Positions 8,885-17,039 are shown, counted from the first letter of the stretch. The stretch is DNA of 64,000 nt from Burkholderiaceae bacterium (GCA_030123545.1 CP126124.1:1612001-1676000); one strand, 5' to 3'. Numbers and translations are program-made. The notes: a model not told the origin generated them from the letters alone.

Positions 8885-10876
8885 TCAAGCCTGCGGCTTC
8901 GATACTCCCCGGTGCTCGGCCGACGCCGCCAGCGCCTCGTCGCGCGACTCGAAGATGTGCGGCGCGAGCCTGCGGTTCGACAAGGCCTCGCCGAGCTTCG
9001 CGCGCAGGAATGCACTGGTGGTGTAGCGCGTGACGCTGTCGTACCAGCGCTCGACGATGCGGCGCACCGCATCCGCCCACGCGTCTTCCAGATCGCGCGC
9101 GAGTTCGAAGCCTTCGTAGTTGACGATCGCGTGGACGCGCCGGCCCAGCGGTGAGCAGATCGCTGCCACCTGCGCCGCCACCGCCTCGATGTCCGACCCC
9201 GATCGCACGCGCAAGCGTTCGAAGTTGATGAAGAGCGTGTTGCGCGCTCGGTCAAAGGTGAAGCGGGCCTCCAGCGGCAGGCTGATCAGCTGCTCGCGCA
9301 GTCCCATCGCGGGCGCGGCGAAGATCCGCGCATCCATCGCAGCCGGCGTGCTCACGATCGGTCTGAAGTCCATGCGGGACAGGATGTCGCGTTCGATATC
9401 GACGCCGGGCGCGACCTCGACGAGTTCGAGGCCGTCGGCACGCAGCGCAAAGACGCAGCGCTCGGTCACGTACAGCACCTGCTGGCCACTGCCGATCGCA
9501 TGCCGGCCGGAGAACGTCCGGTGCTCGACCTCGGCGACGAACTTGCGCGCGGGACCGTCGCGAACGATGCGCAGCTTCCCATCCTTGACCACGATCTCGC
9601 TGTCGCCGGCGCAGAACGTGCCGACGAACACCACCTTGCGCGCGCTCTGGCTGATGTTGATGAAGCCGCCGGCCCCGGCCAGCCGGGGCCCGAACTTCGA
9701 CACGTTCACGTTGCCCTCGGCGTCGGCCTGCGCGAGCCCGAGGAAGGCGATGTCGAGCCCGCCGCCATCGTAGAAGTCGAACTGGTACGGCTGGTCGATG
9801 ATCGCCTGCGCATTGACCGCGGCACCGAAATCGAGGCCGCCCGCCGGTACGCCGCCGATCACGCCCGGCTCGGCCGTCAACGTCATCAGGTCGGTGGCCT
9901 TTTCCTCGGCGGCAACCGCCGCGACGCCTTCGGGCATTCCGATGCCCAGGTTGACCACGCTGTTCGCAAGCAGCTCCAGCGCGGCGCGGCGCGCGATCAC
10001 CTTGCGCACGCCCAGCTTCAGCGGCTGCGATTGCCCCGCGGGAACCCGCAGTTCGCCGGCGTAGGCCGGGTTGTACGCGGTCGCGAAGGTCTGCCGGTGC
10101 AGTTCCGGTTCGGCGAGCACCACGCAGTCGACCAGCGCCGCCGGAATCTTGACCTGGCGCGGGTTCAGGCTGGCGCGTTCGGCAAGGCGCTCGACCTGCA
10201 CGATCACCAGGCCGCCGCTGTTGTGGGCTGCCATCGCGATCGAGAGGCTCTCCAGCGTCAGCGCCTCGCGCTCCATCGTGATGTTGCCGTCGGTGTCGGC
10301 GGTGGTGCCGCGCAGCACCGCCACGTCGACCGGCATCGCGCGGTAGAACAGGTATTCCCGGCCGTCGAGCGGCATCAGCGTGACAAGATCCTCGGTCGTG
10401 CGCGCATTGAGCTTGCCGCCGCCGTGCCGCGGGTCGACGAAGGTTCCGAGGCCGATCCGGCTCAGGTGCCCCGGTTTGCCGGCGGCGATGTCGCGGTACA
10501 GGTGCGAGATCACCCCCTGCGGCAGGTTGTACGCCTCGATGCGGTTGTCCACCGCCAGCTTCTGCAACCGCGGCACCAGGCCCCAGTGGCCGCCGACCGC
10601 GCGCCGCACCAGCCCTTCATGGCCGAGGTGGTTCAGGCCGCAGGTCTTGCCGTCGCCCTGTCCCGCCGCGTAGAGCAGCGTCAGCCCTTCGGGCCGTGCC
10701 GGATCGCCCGACAGGTGGAGTTCCTCCAGCGCCACCGCCACCGCCTCGGCGAAACCGATCCCGACGAAGCCGCCGGTGGCCAGCGTGTCGCCGCCGCGGA
10801 TCAGGCGCACGGCCTGCGCGGCCGTGACGAGCTTGTCACCACGGAAGCGGCGCGGATCGAGTGGGTTGTCGGTCAT
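8885..10876 (-). CDS. Fused acyl-CoA:acetate/3-ketoacid CoA-transferase (YdiF-like)
   Basis: This 663-residue protein carries alpha and beta CoA-transferase halves in one chain, as in E. coli YdiF. The N-terminal half contains GGDTLATGGFVGIGFAE; the C-terminal half starts near residue 300 with LGIGMPEGVAAVA and then TAEPGVIGG, whose Glu is the family's covalent catalytic residue. It transfers CoA between short acyl-CoAs and acetate or 3-keto acids. The ATG at 10876 was chosen; 14 weakly plausible upstream codons are ignored. Together with the adjacent phasin and thiolase it suggests a short-chain acyl-CoA / PHA-related neighbourhood. A second, split CoA-transferase lies at 50 kb. Confidence 0.93.
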   Translation of the reverse strand: MTDNPLDPRRFRGDKLVTAAQAVRLIRGGDTLATGGFVGIGFAEAVAVALEELHLSGDPARPEGLTLLYAAGQGDGKTCGLNHLGHEGLVRRAVGGHWGLVPRLQKLAVDNRIEAYNLPQGVISHLYRDIAAGKPGHLSRIGLGTFVDPRHGGGKLNARTTEDLVTLMPLDGREYLFYRAMPVDVAVLRGTTADTDGNITMEREALTLESLSIAMAAHNSGGLVIVQVERLAERASLNPRQVKIPAALVDCVVLAEPELHRQTFATAYNPAYAGELRVPAGQSQPLKLGVRKVIARRAALELLANSVVNLGIGMPEGVAAVAAEEKATDLMTLTAEPGVIGGVPAGGLDFGAAVNAQAIIDQPYQFDFYDGGGLDIAFLGLAQADAEGNVNVSKFGPRLAGAGGFINISQSARKVVFVGTFCAGDSEIVVKDGKLRIVRDGPARKFVAEVEHRTFSGRHAIGSGQQVLYVTERCVFALRADGLELVEVAPGVDIERDILSRMDFRPIVSTPAAMDARIFAAPAMGLREQLISLPLEARFTFDRARNTLFINFERLRVRSGSDIEAVAAQVAAICSPLGRRVHAIVNYEGFELARDLEDAWADAVRRIVERWYDSVTRYTTSAFLRAKLGEALSNRRLAPHIFESRDEALAASAEHRGVSKPQA

Positions 10877-11080
10877 GGCGCTATCGGGAAGAAAAGTGTA
10901 GGGGTGGCGTTCGGGCAATGCAATCCGCCTCGCGCAATGGGGCTTGCCAAGCCGCGAGCGACCATGCGAGCGATAATGACCGAGAGGCCTTCGCAGCGCC
11001 AGCGTTCACCGCTGGCGAGCACAAACGGAGGGCTCGGACCCATTCGCATCTCGATCACCCGTTCGAAAAGGAGCAATGCC

Positions 11081-11512
11081 ATGGCCAAGGATTCCAGGGA
11101 TTCGGCGATTCCCAACCCGTTCGGCGACCTGACGAAGATGATGGAGCAGTTCAAGCTGCCCGGCGTCGACATGTCGGCGCTGATGGAGGCGCGCCGCAAG
11201 GACATCGACGCGCTGATGGAGGCGAACAAGGCTGCCTATGCATCGATGCAGGCGATCGCGCAGAAGCAGACTGAAATGCTGACCGAGGCGATGCACGGCA
11301 TCCAGCAGGCGATGCAGAACGCCGCGTCCGGCGGCCTGACCGATCCGACCCGGCAGGCGGAACTCGCGCGCGACGCCTGGACCAAGACGCTGAACGACAT
11401 GAAGACGCTGGCCGAGATGGCGTGCAAGTCGCAGTCCGACATGGTGGCCGGCATCAGCCAGCGCGCGACGCAGAGTGTCGAGGAAGTCCGGAAGATGATG
11501 CAGCCCAAGTAG
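11081..11512 (+). CDS. Phasin family protein
   Basis: This 143-residue all-helical protein matches the short phasins that coat polyhydroxyalkanoate granules. It has NPFGDLTKMMEQFKLPGVDM near the N-terminus, a typical phasin_2-type opening, followed by amphipathic helices rich in Ala, Met and Gln and a C-terminal AGISQRATQSVEEVRKMM. There is no cysteine-rich or catalytic motif. AAGGAG at 11068-11073 precedes the ATG. The following gene is a BktB-type thiolase, supporting a PHA context, although no PHA synthase is in the window. Confidence 0.85.
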   Translation: MAKDSRDSAIPNPFGDLTKMMEQFKLPGVDMSALMEARRKDIDALMEANKAAYASMQAIAQKQTEMLTEAMHGIQQAMQNAASGGLTDPTRQAELARDAWTKTLNDMKTLAEMACKSQSDMVAGISQRATQSVEEVRKMMQPK

Positions 11513-11632
11513 GGCGATTCCGGACGGTGAAGCCCGGCGCGCGTAACGCAGCGCATCTGTTGCGCCCGCGCCGCGGCGCCGCCGGCGCATGGCAGGGGTC
11601 GGCTATCGATTCGTTCATCAAGGAGATGGAGC

Positions 11633-12817
11633 ATGAGCAAGCGTGACGTGGTGGTGCTGGGTGCAGCACGTTCGGCGATCGGCAGCTTCGGCGGTTCGCT
11701 GGCCGACATCGAGCCGGCGGATCTCGCCGGCACCGTGATGAAGGAGGCGGTCAAGCGCTCCGGCGTCGACCCGAAGCTGATCAACTACGTGACCGTGGGC
11801 AACACGATCCCGACCGAGAGCCGCTTCGCCTACGTCGCGCGAGTCGCTTCGATCCAGGCCGGGCTGCCGATGGACTCTGTCGCGATGGCGGTGAACCGCC
11901 TCTGCTCATCCGGACTGCAGGGCATCGTGACGACCGCGCAGAACATTTTGCTCGGCGACTGCGACTACGGCGTCGGCGGCGGGGTCGAGGTGATGAGCCG
12001 CGGCGGCTATCTGTCGACCGCGATGCGCACCGGCGCGCGCATGGGCGACACCAAGCTGATCGACACCATGGTCGCGACGCTGACCGATCCGTTCGGCGTT
12101 GGCCACATGGGCATCACCGCCGAGAATCTCGCGGTCAAGTGGAAGATCACGCGCGAGGAGCAGGACGCGCTCGCGGTCGAGTCGCACCGCCGCGCCGCGG
12201 CCGCGATCAAGGAAGGCCGCTTCAAGTCCCAGATCGTGCCGATCGTCAAGCAGACCAAGAAGGGCGAGGTGGTGTTCGACACCGACGAGCACGTGAAACC
12301 CGGCACCACGATGGAGGCGCTCGCGAAGATGCGGCCGGCGTTCAAGAAGGACGGTACCGTGACCGCCGGCAACGCCTCCGGCATCAACGACGGCGCCGCG
12401 TTCTTCGTGCTTGCCGACGCAGCAGTCGCGCAGGCGGCCGGGCACAAGCCGCTGGCGCGCCTCGTGTCGTACGCGGTGGCCGGCGTGCCGAACGAGATCA
12501 TGGGCGAGGGGCCGATCCCCGCGTCGAAGATGGCGCTGAAAAAGGGCGGCGTCACGCTGTCGCAGATGGACGTGATCGAGTCGAATGAAGCGTTCGCCGC
12601 GCAGGCGATCGCGGTCGCGCGCGGGCTCGAACTCGACATGAAGAAAACGAACCCGAACGGCGGCGCGATCGCGCTCGGCCACCCGATCGGCTGCTCGGGC
12701 GCGTTCCTCGCGACGAAGGCGCTGTACGAGCTGCAGCGCATCAACGGCCGCTATGCGTTGGTGACGATGTGCATCGGCGGCGGGCAGGGCATCGCCGCGG
12801 TGTTCGAGCGGCTGTAG
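11633..12817 (+). CDS. bktB: Acetyl-CoA acetyltransferase / beta-ketothiolase (BktB-like)
   Basis: This 394-residue thiolase condenses or cleaves acyl-CoA and acetyl-CoA. The nucleophilic Cys91 sits in NRLCSSGLQG, the catalytic His in ALGHPIGCSGA and the second Cys in VTMCIGGGQGIAA. Length and many segments match Cupriavidus BktB (394 residues), which accepts longer substrates than PhaA; the BktB label is by recalled similarity and PhaA-like activity is possible. AAGGAG precedes the ATG. It follows the phasin by 120 bp and is closed by the hairpin at 12836-12871. Confidence 0.93.
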   Translation: MSKRDVVVLGAARSAIGSFGGSLADIEPADLAGTVMKEAVKRSGVDPKLINYVTVGNTIPTESRFAYVARVASIQAGLPMDSVAMAVNRLCSSGLQGIVTTAQNILLGDCDYGVGGGVEVMSRGGYLSTAMRTGARMGDTKLIDTMVATLTDPFGVGHMGITAENLAVKWKITREEQDALAVESHRRAAAAIKEGRFKSQIVPIVKQTKKGEVVFDTDEHVKPGTTMEALAKMRPAFKKDGTVTAGNASGINDGAAFFVLADAAVAQAAGHKPLARLVSYAVAGVPNEIMGEGPIPASKMALKKGGVTLSQMDVIESNEAFAAQAIAVARGLELDMKKTNPNGGAIALGHPIGCSGAFLATKALYELQRINGRYALVTMCIGGGQGIAAVFERL

Positions 12818-12835
12818 CCGGCTGTTGCAGTTGAA

Positions 12836-12871
12836 TGAACCGCAGGCCGGCTTCGGCCCCCCGGCGGTTCA
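12836..12871. terminator. Convergent (bidirectional) terminator hairpin, thiolase/folA
   Basis: A long inverted repeat has an outer stem TGAACCGC/GCGGTTCA (12836-12843 with 12864-12871) and an inner stem GGCCG/CGGCC. It lies between the convergent thiolase and folA genes, and the folA stop codon is part of its right arm. There is no clear T-run, so termination strength is uncertain. Confidence 0.6.
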
Positions 12872-13354
12872 ATCGCGTTCCAGCGTGACGAAGCTGTAAT
12901 TGAGGCCCGAGGCCGAGACATGCGGCTCGCGCGCGACCTCATGCCACTCCGGGCCGAAAGCCGGGGCGAAGGCGTCGCCTTCGAAGTCCTGCGCGATCTC
13001 GGTCACGACCGCACGCGTCGCGAGCGGCAGCGCCTGGGCGTAGAGTTGCGCGCCGCCGATTACCCAGGCCTCGTCGTATTGCTCGCAAAAACGTAGCGCA
13101 CTGTGCATGTCCGTAAAGGGCTTGGCGCCGGTTTCGTTCCAATTCTTTTGGCGCGTGACGACGATGTTCACGCGCCCCGGCAGCGGGCGAAACTTAGCCG
13201 GCAGCGAGTCCCAGGTGCGACGCCCCATGATCACCGGGTGCCCCTGCGTGACGCGCTTGAAATGCGCCAGGTCTTCCGGCAGGTGCCAGGGCAGGCCGCC
13301 CGCGGCGCCGATCACGCCGTTGGCCGCGCGCGCGAAGATCAGCTGCAGCTTCAC
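12869..13354 (-). CDS. folA: Dihydrofolate reductase
   Basis: This 161-residue enzyme reduces dihydrofolate with NADPH, regenerating the cofactor consumed by ThyA. Family marks are NGVIGAAGGLPWHLPEDLAHFK with Asp28 as the proton donor, GHPVIMGRRTWDSLP for NADPH binding, and AWVIGGAQLYAQALP. The GTG start at 13354 overlaps the thyA stop as GTGA, so translation is coupled to thyA. It is the last gene of the ccdA-ccdB-thyA-folA run. Its stop lies inside the terminator hairpin. Confidence 0.96.
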   Translation of the reverse strand: MKLQLIFARAANGVIGAAGGLPWHLPEDLAHFKRVTQGHPVIMGRRTWDSLPAKFRPLPGRVNIVVTRQKNWNETGAKPFTDMHSALRFCEQYDEAWVIGGAQLYAQALPLATRAVVTEIAQDFEGDAFAPAFGPEWHEVAREPHVSASGLNYSFVTLERD

Positions 13355-14196
13355 ACCGCCACCGGTGCCTTGATCGCGTCGTGGCAGCGGTAGTCCTGCA
13401 GCTCGAAGTCCTCGAATTCGTACTCGAAGATCGAGGCCGGCCGGCGCCGGAAGTGCATCGTGGGATACGGGTAGGGCGCACGGCTCAGTTGCAGCGCGAC
13501 CTGCTCGGCGTGGTTGCTGTAGATGTGGCAGTCGCCGCCGGTCCAGACGAAGTCGCCCGGGTCCAGGTCGCACTGCTGCGCGACCATCAGCGTCAGCAGC
13601 GCATAGCTCGCGATGTTGAACGGCACGCCCAGGAAGATGTCGGCGCTGCGCTGGTACAGCTGGCAGGAGAGGCGCCCGCGGCCACCGGCCTCGGCGGGCG
13701 GCGCAACGTAGAACTGGAAGAACGCGTGGCAGGGCGCGAGCGCCATCTTCGGCAGGTCGGCCACGTTCCAGGCGCTGACGATGATGCGGCGCGAATCGGG
13801 GTTGGCCTTGAGCGTCTTGATGACCTCGGCGATCTGGTCGATGTGGCTGTTCGGATCATCGGGGGTCGGCGCCGGCCAGCTGCGCCACTGCACGCCGTAG
13901 ATCGGGCCCAGGTCGCCGTCCGGCGCGGCCCATTCGTCCCAGATCGTGACGCCGCGCTCTTTCAGCCAGTTGTTGTTGCCCGAACCCTGCAGAAACCACA
14001 GCAGCTCGTGGATGATGGACTTGAGGTGCACCTTCTTCGTCGTGACCAGCGGAAAGCCCTCGCTCAGGTCGAACCGCATCTGGTAGCCGAACACGCTCTT
14101 GGTGCCGGTGCCGGTGCGGTCGCTCTTCGGCGTGCCGTGCGTCGCCACGTGGCGCATGAAGTCCTCGTATTGGGAGCGGATGGGGCGGGTCGGCAT
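13351..14196 (-). CDS. thyA: Thymidylate synthase
   Basis: This 281-residue enzyme methylates dUMP to dTMP using methylene-tetrahydrofolate. It has RTGTGTKSVFGYQMRFDL, the nucleophile Cys156 in LAPCHAFFQFY, QRSADIFLGVPFNIASYALL and DCHIYSNH. A short insert, PAEAGGRGR, follows FQFYVAP, a common variable loop. The ATG at 14196 lies 1 bp after the ccdB stop, which is unusually tight. The stop is coupled to folA. Expression may therefore depend on the ccd promoter unless there is an internal one. Confidence 0.97.
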   Translation of the reverse strand: MPTRPIRSQYEDFMRHVATHGTPKSDRTGTGTKSVFGYQMRFDLSEGFPLVTTKKVHLKSIIHELLWFLQGSGNNNWLKERGVTIWDEWAAPDGDLGPIYGVQWRSWPAPTPDDPNSHIDQIAEVIKTLKANPDSRRIIVSAWNVADLPKMALAPCHAFFQFYVAPPAEAGGRGRLSCQLYQRSADIFLGVPFNIASYALLTLMVAQQCDLDPGDFVWTGGDCHIYSNHAEQVALQLSRAPYPYPTMHFRRRPASIFEYEFEDFELQDYRCHDAIKAPVAV

Positions 14197-14197
14197 G

Positions 14198-14509
14198 TCA
14201 ATAGCCCCCGAGCAATGTGTCGAGGGCTTCCTGGATGAGGGGTTGATGCGAAGCAAGGTTGGCCACGGGGCGGCGCAGTTCGTTGGACGGAACGGCGCCA
14301 AGCGCCACCGTGTTCAAGACGACGCGCTTGCCTTGGACCACCAGTTCCGGGTTGAGGTTGCGTACAGGCCCCGCAAATCGGCTGGCCGTGTGCAGCGGTA
14401 TCACCACGCGCGTTTCCACTTCGATGAACGTGTTTTGCACGTCGAGGAAGTAGGGGACGGTGGTCCGGTCGTCGCTGTCCGGGTTGGGATACACGTCGAA
14501 GCGCGCCAT
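14198..14509 (-). CDS. ccdB: CcdB family gyrase-directed toxin
   Basis: This 103-residue protein matches CcdB in length and pattern: FDVYPNPD at the start, VPYFLDVQNTFIEVETRVVIPL (F-plasmid: LFVDVQSD...RRMVIPL), then LNPELVVQGKRVVLNT, ALGAVPSNEL and a terminal helix. F-plasmid CcdB poisons DNA gyrase through its last residues Trp-Gly-Ile; here the end is LLGGY, so the Trp is absent and the final Ile is Tyr. Chromosomal CcdBs vary here, so activity is uncertain. It starts 4 bp after ccdA and ends 1 bp before thyA. Confidence 0.88.
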   Translation of the reverse strand: MARFDVYPNPDSDDRTTVPYFLDVQNTFIEVETRVVIPLHTASRFAGPVRNLNPELVVQGKRVVLNTVALGAVPSNELRRPVANLASHQPLIQEALDTLLGGY

Positions 14510-14513
14510 CGGG

Positions 14514-14804
14514 TCAGGCTGTCTTGCGCCGGGCATCGGCCACCTTGCCGTCGCCCAGGCTGCGGCCGAAGCCGCGGTATCTTGCCAGGGGCAGCCCTTC
14601 GCGGCGGATGCGCTCGTTGTAGGCCGCGAACGCCTCCCGATTGTCGTCGCGCCACTTTTCCCAATAGCGGCGCTTGACCTCTTCGGCCAGCAGTGCGTCC
14701 ACCGTCTGCGAGATGTTCATCCCCAGCTCCTTGGCCATCTTCAGCACTTCGGCGTTGAGCGACAGGTTGGTGGCCTTCTTCGGGGCCTTGGCAGAAGGGA
14801 GCAT
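14514..14804 (-). CDS. ccdA: CcdA family antitoxin
   Basis: This 96-residue protein has an N-terminal ribbon-helix-helix-like DNA-binding part (KATNLSLNAEVLKMAKELGM, ISQTVDALL) and the CcdA hallmark VKRRYWEKWRDDNREAFAAYN, followed by a C-terminal toxin-neutralising tail. It is longer than F CcdA (72) because of about 20 extra residues (GFGRSLGDGKVADARRKTA). AAGGAG is well placed before the ATG at 14804. As in other ccd systems it should repress its own promoter with CcdB. The upstream TGTATG repeats are candidate operators. Confidence 0.9.
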   Translation of the reverse strand: MLPSAKAPKKATNLSLNAEVLKMAKELGMNISQTVDALLAEEVKRRYWEKWRDDNREAFAAYNERIRREGLPLARYRGFGRSLGDGKVADARRKTA

Positions 14805-14825
14805 GGCGCACTCCTTGGATGACGA

Positions 14826-14840
14826 TGTATGAATTGTATG
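14826..14840 (-). promoter_or_regulatory. Candidate ccdA promoter/operator
   Basis: An AT-rich patch 22 bp before ccdA contains TGTATG twice with 9-bp periodicity (14826-14831 and 14835-14840). On the coding strand it includes TACAAT, a good -10 hexamer. No convincing -35 was found. Overlap of repeats and -10 would suit CcdA autoregulation, but this is inferred from position. Confidence 0.4.
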
Positions 14841-14967
14841 CGCATTGCATCTGCGCAGGCGACCGCGTCGCCCGAACTGCGGCTGCGCAAAGCGAGTCGC
14901 AGGCGAGCGTGCGACCGAAGTCATTCTGCGTAGGTGCAGGTTGGCTCGAGAGTACGATGGAACCCCT

Positions 14968-15330
14968 ATGGCCGATGACCCCGAAAGCGAGTGCTCAGGT
15001 AAATCCGAAGCCGAGGAGCCGGGCCGGGGCATCCCGCAGGGATACCGACAGGGCCTCATCACCGCGATCACGGTGCTGCTCGGGTTTTCGCTCGCCTTTC
15101 TGCGCTTCTGGAGCTTCGAGGCACCCGGTGAGTGGTCCTGGCGAGGCGTCGTTGCAACCGCTCCGTTGGTCGTGGCGATCGTGCTGCAGATCGTCGCGCT
15201 GCTGCGATCGCTACGGCTTGAAGACGATGCGCCCGACGAATATCGCCGCACCGTCCGATACGTCATCGCGTCGACCATCGTGCTGTTGCTGGGACTGTTG
15301 TGGGCGGCCGTCGAGGCCGCCCGAGCTTGA
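14968..15330 (+). CDS. Small three-helix membrane protein, unknown function
   Basis: I do not recognise this 120-residue protein. An acidic N-terminus (residues 1-20, ADDPESECSGKSEAEE) is followed by three predicted membrane helices: about 30-50 (GLITAITVLLGFSLAFLRFW), 60-82 and 97-118. The loop between helices 2 and 3 is charged (RLEDDAPDEYRR). The ATG at 14968 was chosen because upstream codons encode an arginine-rich non-protein-like stretch. It sits 63 bp before a TMEM175-type channel gene in the same direction, so the two may form a unit. Confidence 0.65.
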   Translation: MADDPESECSGKSEAEEPGRGIPQGYRQGLITAITVLLGFSLAFLRFWSFEAPGEWSWRGVVATAPLVVAIVLQIVALLRSLRLEDDAPDEYRRTVRYVIASTIVLLLGLLWAAVEAARA

Positions 15331-15393
15331 TTTTTGCCGGTGGCCGGGGCAATCTGCGGGCCGAGAGGGTTTCCGGGGCAACGGCGAGGCAGG

Positions 15394-15978
15394 ATGGGCA
15401 AAAGCAGACTCGAGGCATTCAGCGACGGCGTGATCGCGATCATCATCACGATCATGGTGCTCGAACTGAAGGTGCCGCACGGCGAGAACCTCGATGCGCT
15501 GGCGCCGCTGCTGCCGGTGTTCCTCAGCTACGTGCTCAGCTTCGTCTACGTTGGCATCTACTGGAACAATCACCACCACATGCTGCACGCGAGTGGGAAG
15601 GTCTCTGGCTCGGTGCTCTGGGCGAATCTGTACCTGCTGTTCTGGCTGTCGCTGTTTCCGTTCGCGACCGCATGGATGGGCGAGAACCACTATGCGATGC
15701 TGCCGTCGATCGCCTACGGCGTGGTGCTGCTGATGGCGGCGGTCGCGTACTGGGTCCTGCAGAGCGCGATCATCGCGGTGCAGGGGCCGGATTCGCTGCT
15801 GAAGAAGGCCGTCGGGCGTGACTGGAAAGGCAAGGTCTCGCCGGTGCTGTATCTGGCCGGCATTGGCGCAGCGACTCGGTCGGCCTGGCTGGCCCAATCC
15901 TTTTACGTGCTGGTCGCGCTGCTCTGGTTGTTGCCGGACCGCCGCATCGAGCGCGTGCTCGGCAACGCGAACGAATGA
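15394..15978 (+). CDS. TMEM175 family potassium channel-like protein (DUF1211)
   Basis: This 194-residue membrane protein carries the family signature at its first helix, RLEAFSDGVIAIIITIMVLE (FSD at residues 9-11). Hydrophobic segments follow near 45-65 (VFLSYVLSFVYVGIYW), 80-100, 108-130 and 160-185. The HHHM after helix 2 is also typical. Bacterial TMEM175 proteins form tetrameric potassium-selective channels. This one carries a single repeat, the usual bacterial form. The ATG at 15394 follows GAGGCAGG and gives the canonical N-terminus. Confidence 0.88.
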   Translation: MGKSRLEAFSDGVIAIIITIMVLELKVPHGENLDALAPLLPVFLSYVLSFVYVGIYWNNHHHMLHASGKVSGSVLWANLYLLFWLSLFPFATAWMGENHYAMLPSIAYGVVLLMAAVAYWVLQSAIIAVQGPDSLLKKAVGRDWKGKVSPVLYLAGIGAATRSAWLAQSFYVLVALLWLLPDRRIERVLGNANE

Positions 15979-16006
15979 GGTTCAACCACAGCGCAAAGGA
16001 GCGACC

Positions 16007-16531
16007 ATGTTCAATACCAAGCTCATTCTCTGTGCCGGCGCCGGCGTAGTCGCCCTGGTCGCGACCGCGGCGCGGGCGGATTCGTTCAACGTGAAGCCCG
16101 GCGCGTGGGAGAGCACGTCGACCTCCACCACGACCGGCATCATGATTCCGCAGGACATGCTGTCCAAGATGCCGCCCGAGCGACGCGCGAAGATCGAAGA
16201 GGCGATGCGCGCGCAATCCGGCAAGGCGCGCACGACGACGCACAAGTACTGCGTGACCGAGAAGGACCTGGACGAGGACCGGCTGTTCAAGGACCCGCGC
16301 GACAACCAGTGCAGCCGCAAGGTGCTGTCGAAGTCGAGCACCCGGATCGATATCGAGCAAACCTGCGGCGCCGCGCCGAACACGATGGCGATGCATGCGA
16401 CGGTCGAAGCGACCAGTTCGACGAGCGTGACGATGACGGCGGACGGACAGATGCAAGGCGGCGGCAAGATGCACGTCGAAGCAAAGAGCCACTGGCTCGG
16501 CGCGAGCTGCGCCGGCATCGAAAAGGATTGA
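16007..16531 (+). CDS. DUF3617 family periplasmic protein
   Basis: This 174-residue protein has a signal peptide (residues 1-24, cleavage after ARA) and the DUF3617 pattern: FNVKPGAWESTSTSTT, then CVTEKDLDED with a conserved Cys, NQCSRKVLSKSSTRIDIEQTC, and a C-terminal ADGQMQGGGKMHVEAKSHWLG ending near a last Cys. Four Cys residues suggest two disulfides. DUF3617 proteins are secreted and of unknown function. AAAGGAG precedes the ATG at 16007. It converges with the redoxin gene 16 bp downstream. Confidence 0.82.
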   Translation: MFNTKLILCAGAGVVALVATAARADSFNVKPGAWESTSTSTTTGIMIPQDMLSKMPPERRAKIEEAMRAQSGKARTTTHKYCVTEKDLDEDRLFKDPRDNQCSRKVLSKSSTRIDIEQTCGAAPNTMAMHATVEATSSTSVTMTADGQMQGGGKMHVEAKSHWLGASCAGIEKD

Positions 16532-16547
16532 AGCGGCCGATCGCTGC

Positions 16548-17039
16548 TCAGCGTTCGGCCAGCAGCGTGCCGAGCGCCGCGCCCAGCGCGAGGTCCGGCA
16601 CGTGGCCGAACGCATGCTGGCGCAGCCGCCCCTGGCGGTCGATCAACAGCAGCGTCGGCGTGCCCTGCATGCCGTAGGCGCGCATCGTCGCCGGGATGCC
16701 GCCGCGGCCGTCGGGCCGATCCACGGCTATCGGAAAGCGCAGCCGGTTCTCGTGGATGTACGCGGCCAGCGACACCGGCTGCATCGCCTCGTGGTGTTCG
16801 AACACCGTGTGCAGGCCGATCACCGCGAGGTCAGCGCCGGCGAACTGCTCGTGCACCTGCTCGGCTTGCGGCATGGCCAGCCGCACGCAGGCCGGGCACA
16901 GCATCTGGAACGCGTGCAGCAGCACGACCTTGCCGCGCAGACCGGAGAGGAGAAGCGGCGCGTCGGCGTTGAACCACTGGGCGACGTCGAGTTCCGGCGC
17001 GGGCAGCGCAGTTTCGGCCGAAGAATTCATTGTGTTCAT
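16548..17039 (-). CDS. Thioredoxin-like redoxin (TlpA/AhpC type)
   Basis: This 163-residue protein has a thioredoxin fold with active-site C48-P-A-C51 in AFQMLCPACVRL, an inserted segment around FEHHEAMQ, and the cis-Pro region QGTPTLLLID. No signal peptide or lipobox is seen, so it is probably cytoplasmic. Its ATG at 17039 overlaps the stop of the upstream FAD-linked dehydrogenase (ATGA), indicating coupled translation. The substrate is unknown; a thiol-disulfide or peroxide-related role is likely. Confidence 0.8.
   Translation of the reverse strand: MNTMNSSAETALPAPELDVAQWFNADAPLLLSGLRGKVVLLHAFQMLCPACVRLAMPQAEQVHEQFAGADLAVIGLHTVFEHHEAMQPVSLAAYIHENRLRFPIAVDRPDGRGGIPATMRAYGMQGTPTLLLIDRQGRLRQHAFGHVPDLALGAALGTLLAER

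Noticed and set aside
12780..12880. A 60-bp repeat copy between the thiolase and folA genes
   Set aside because: The segment is a perfect hairpin with no GCTA...TAGYA dyad in the right place; it fits a convergent terminator better.
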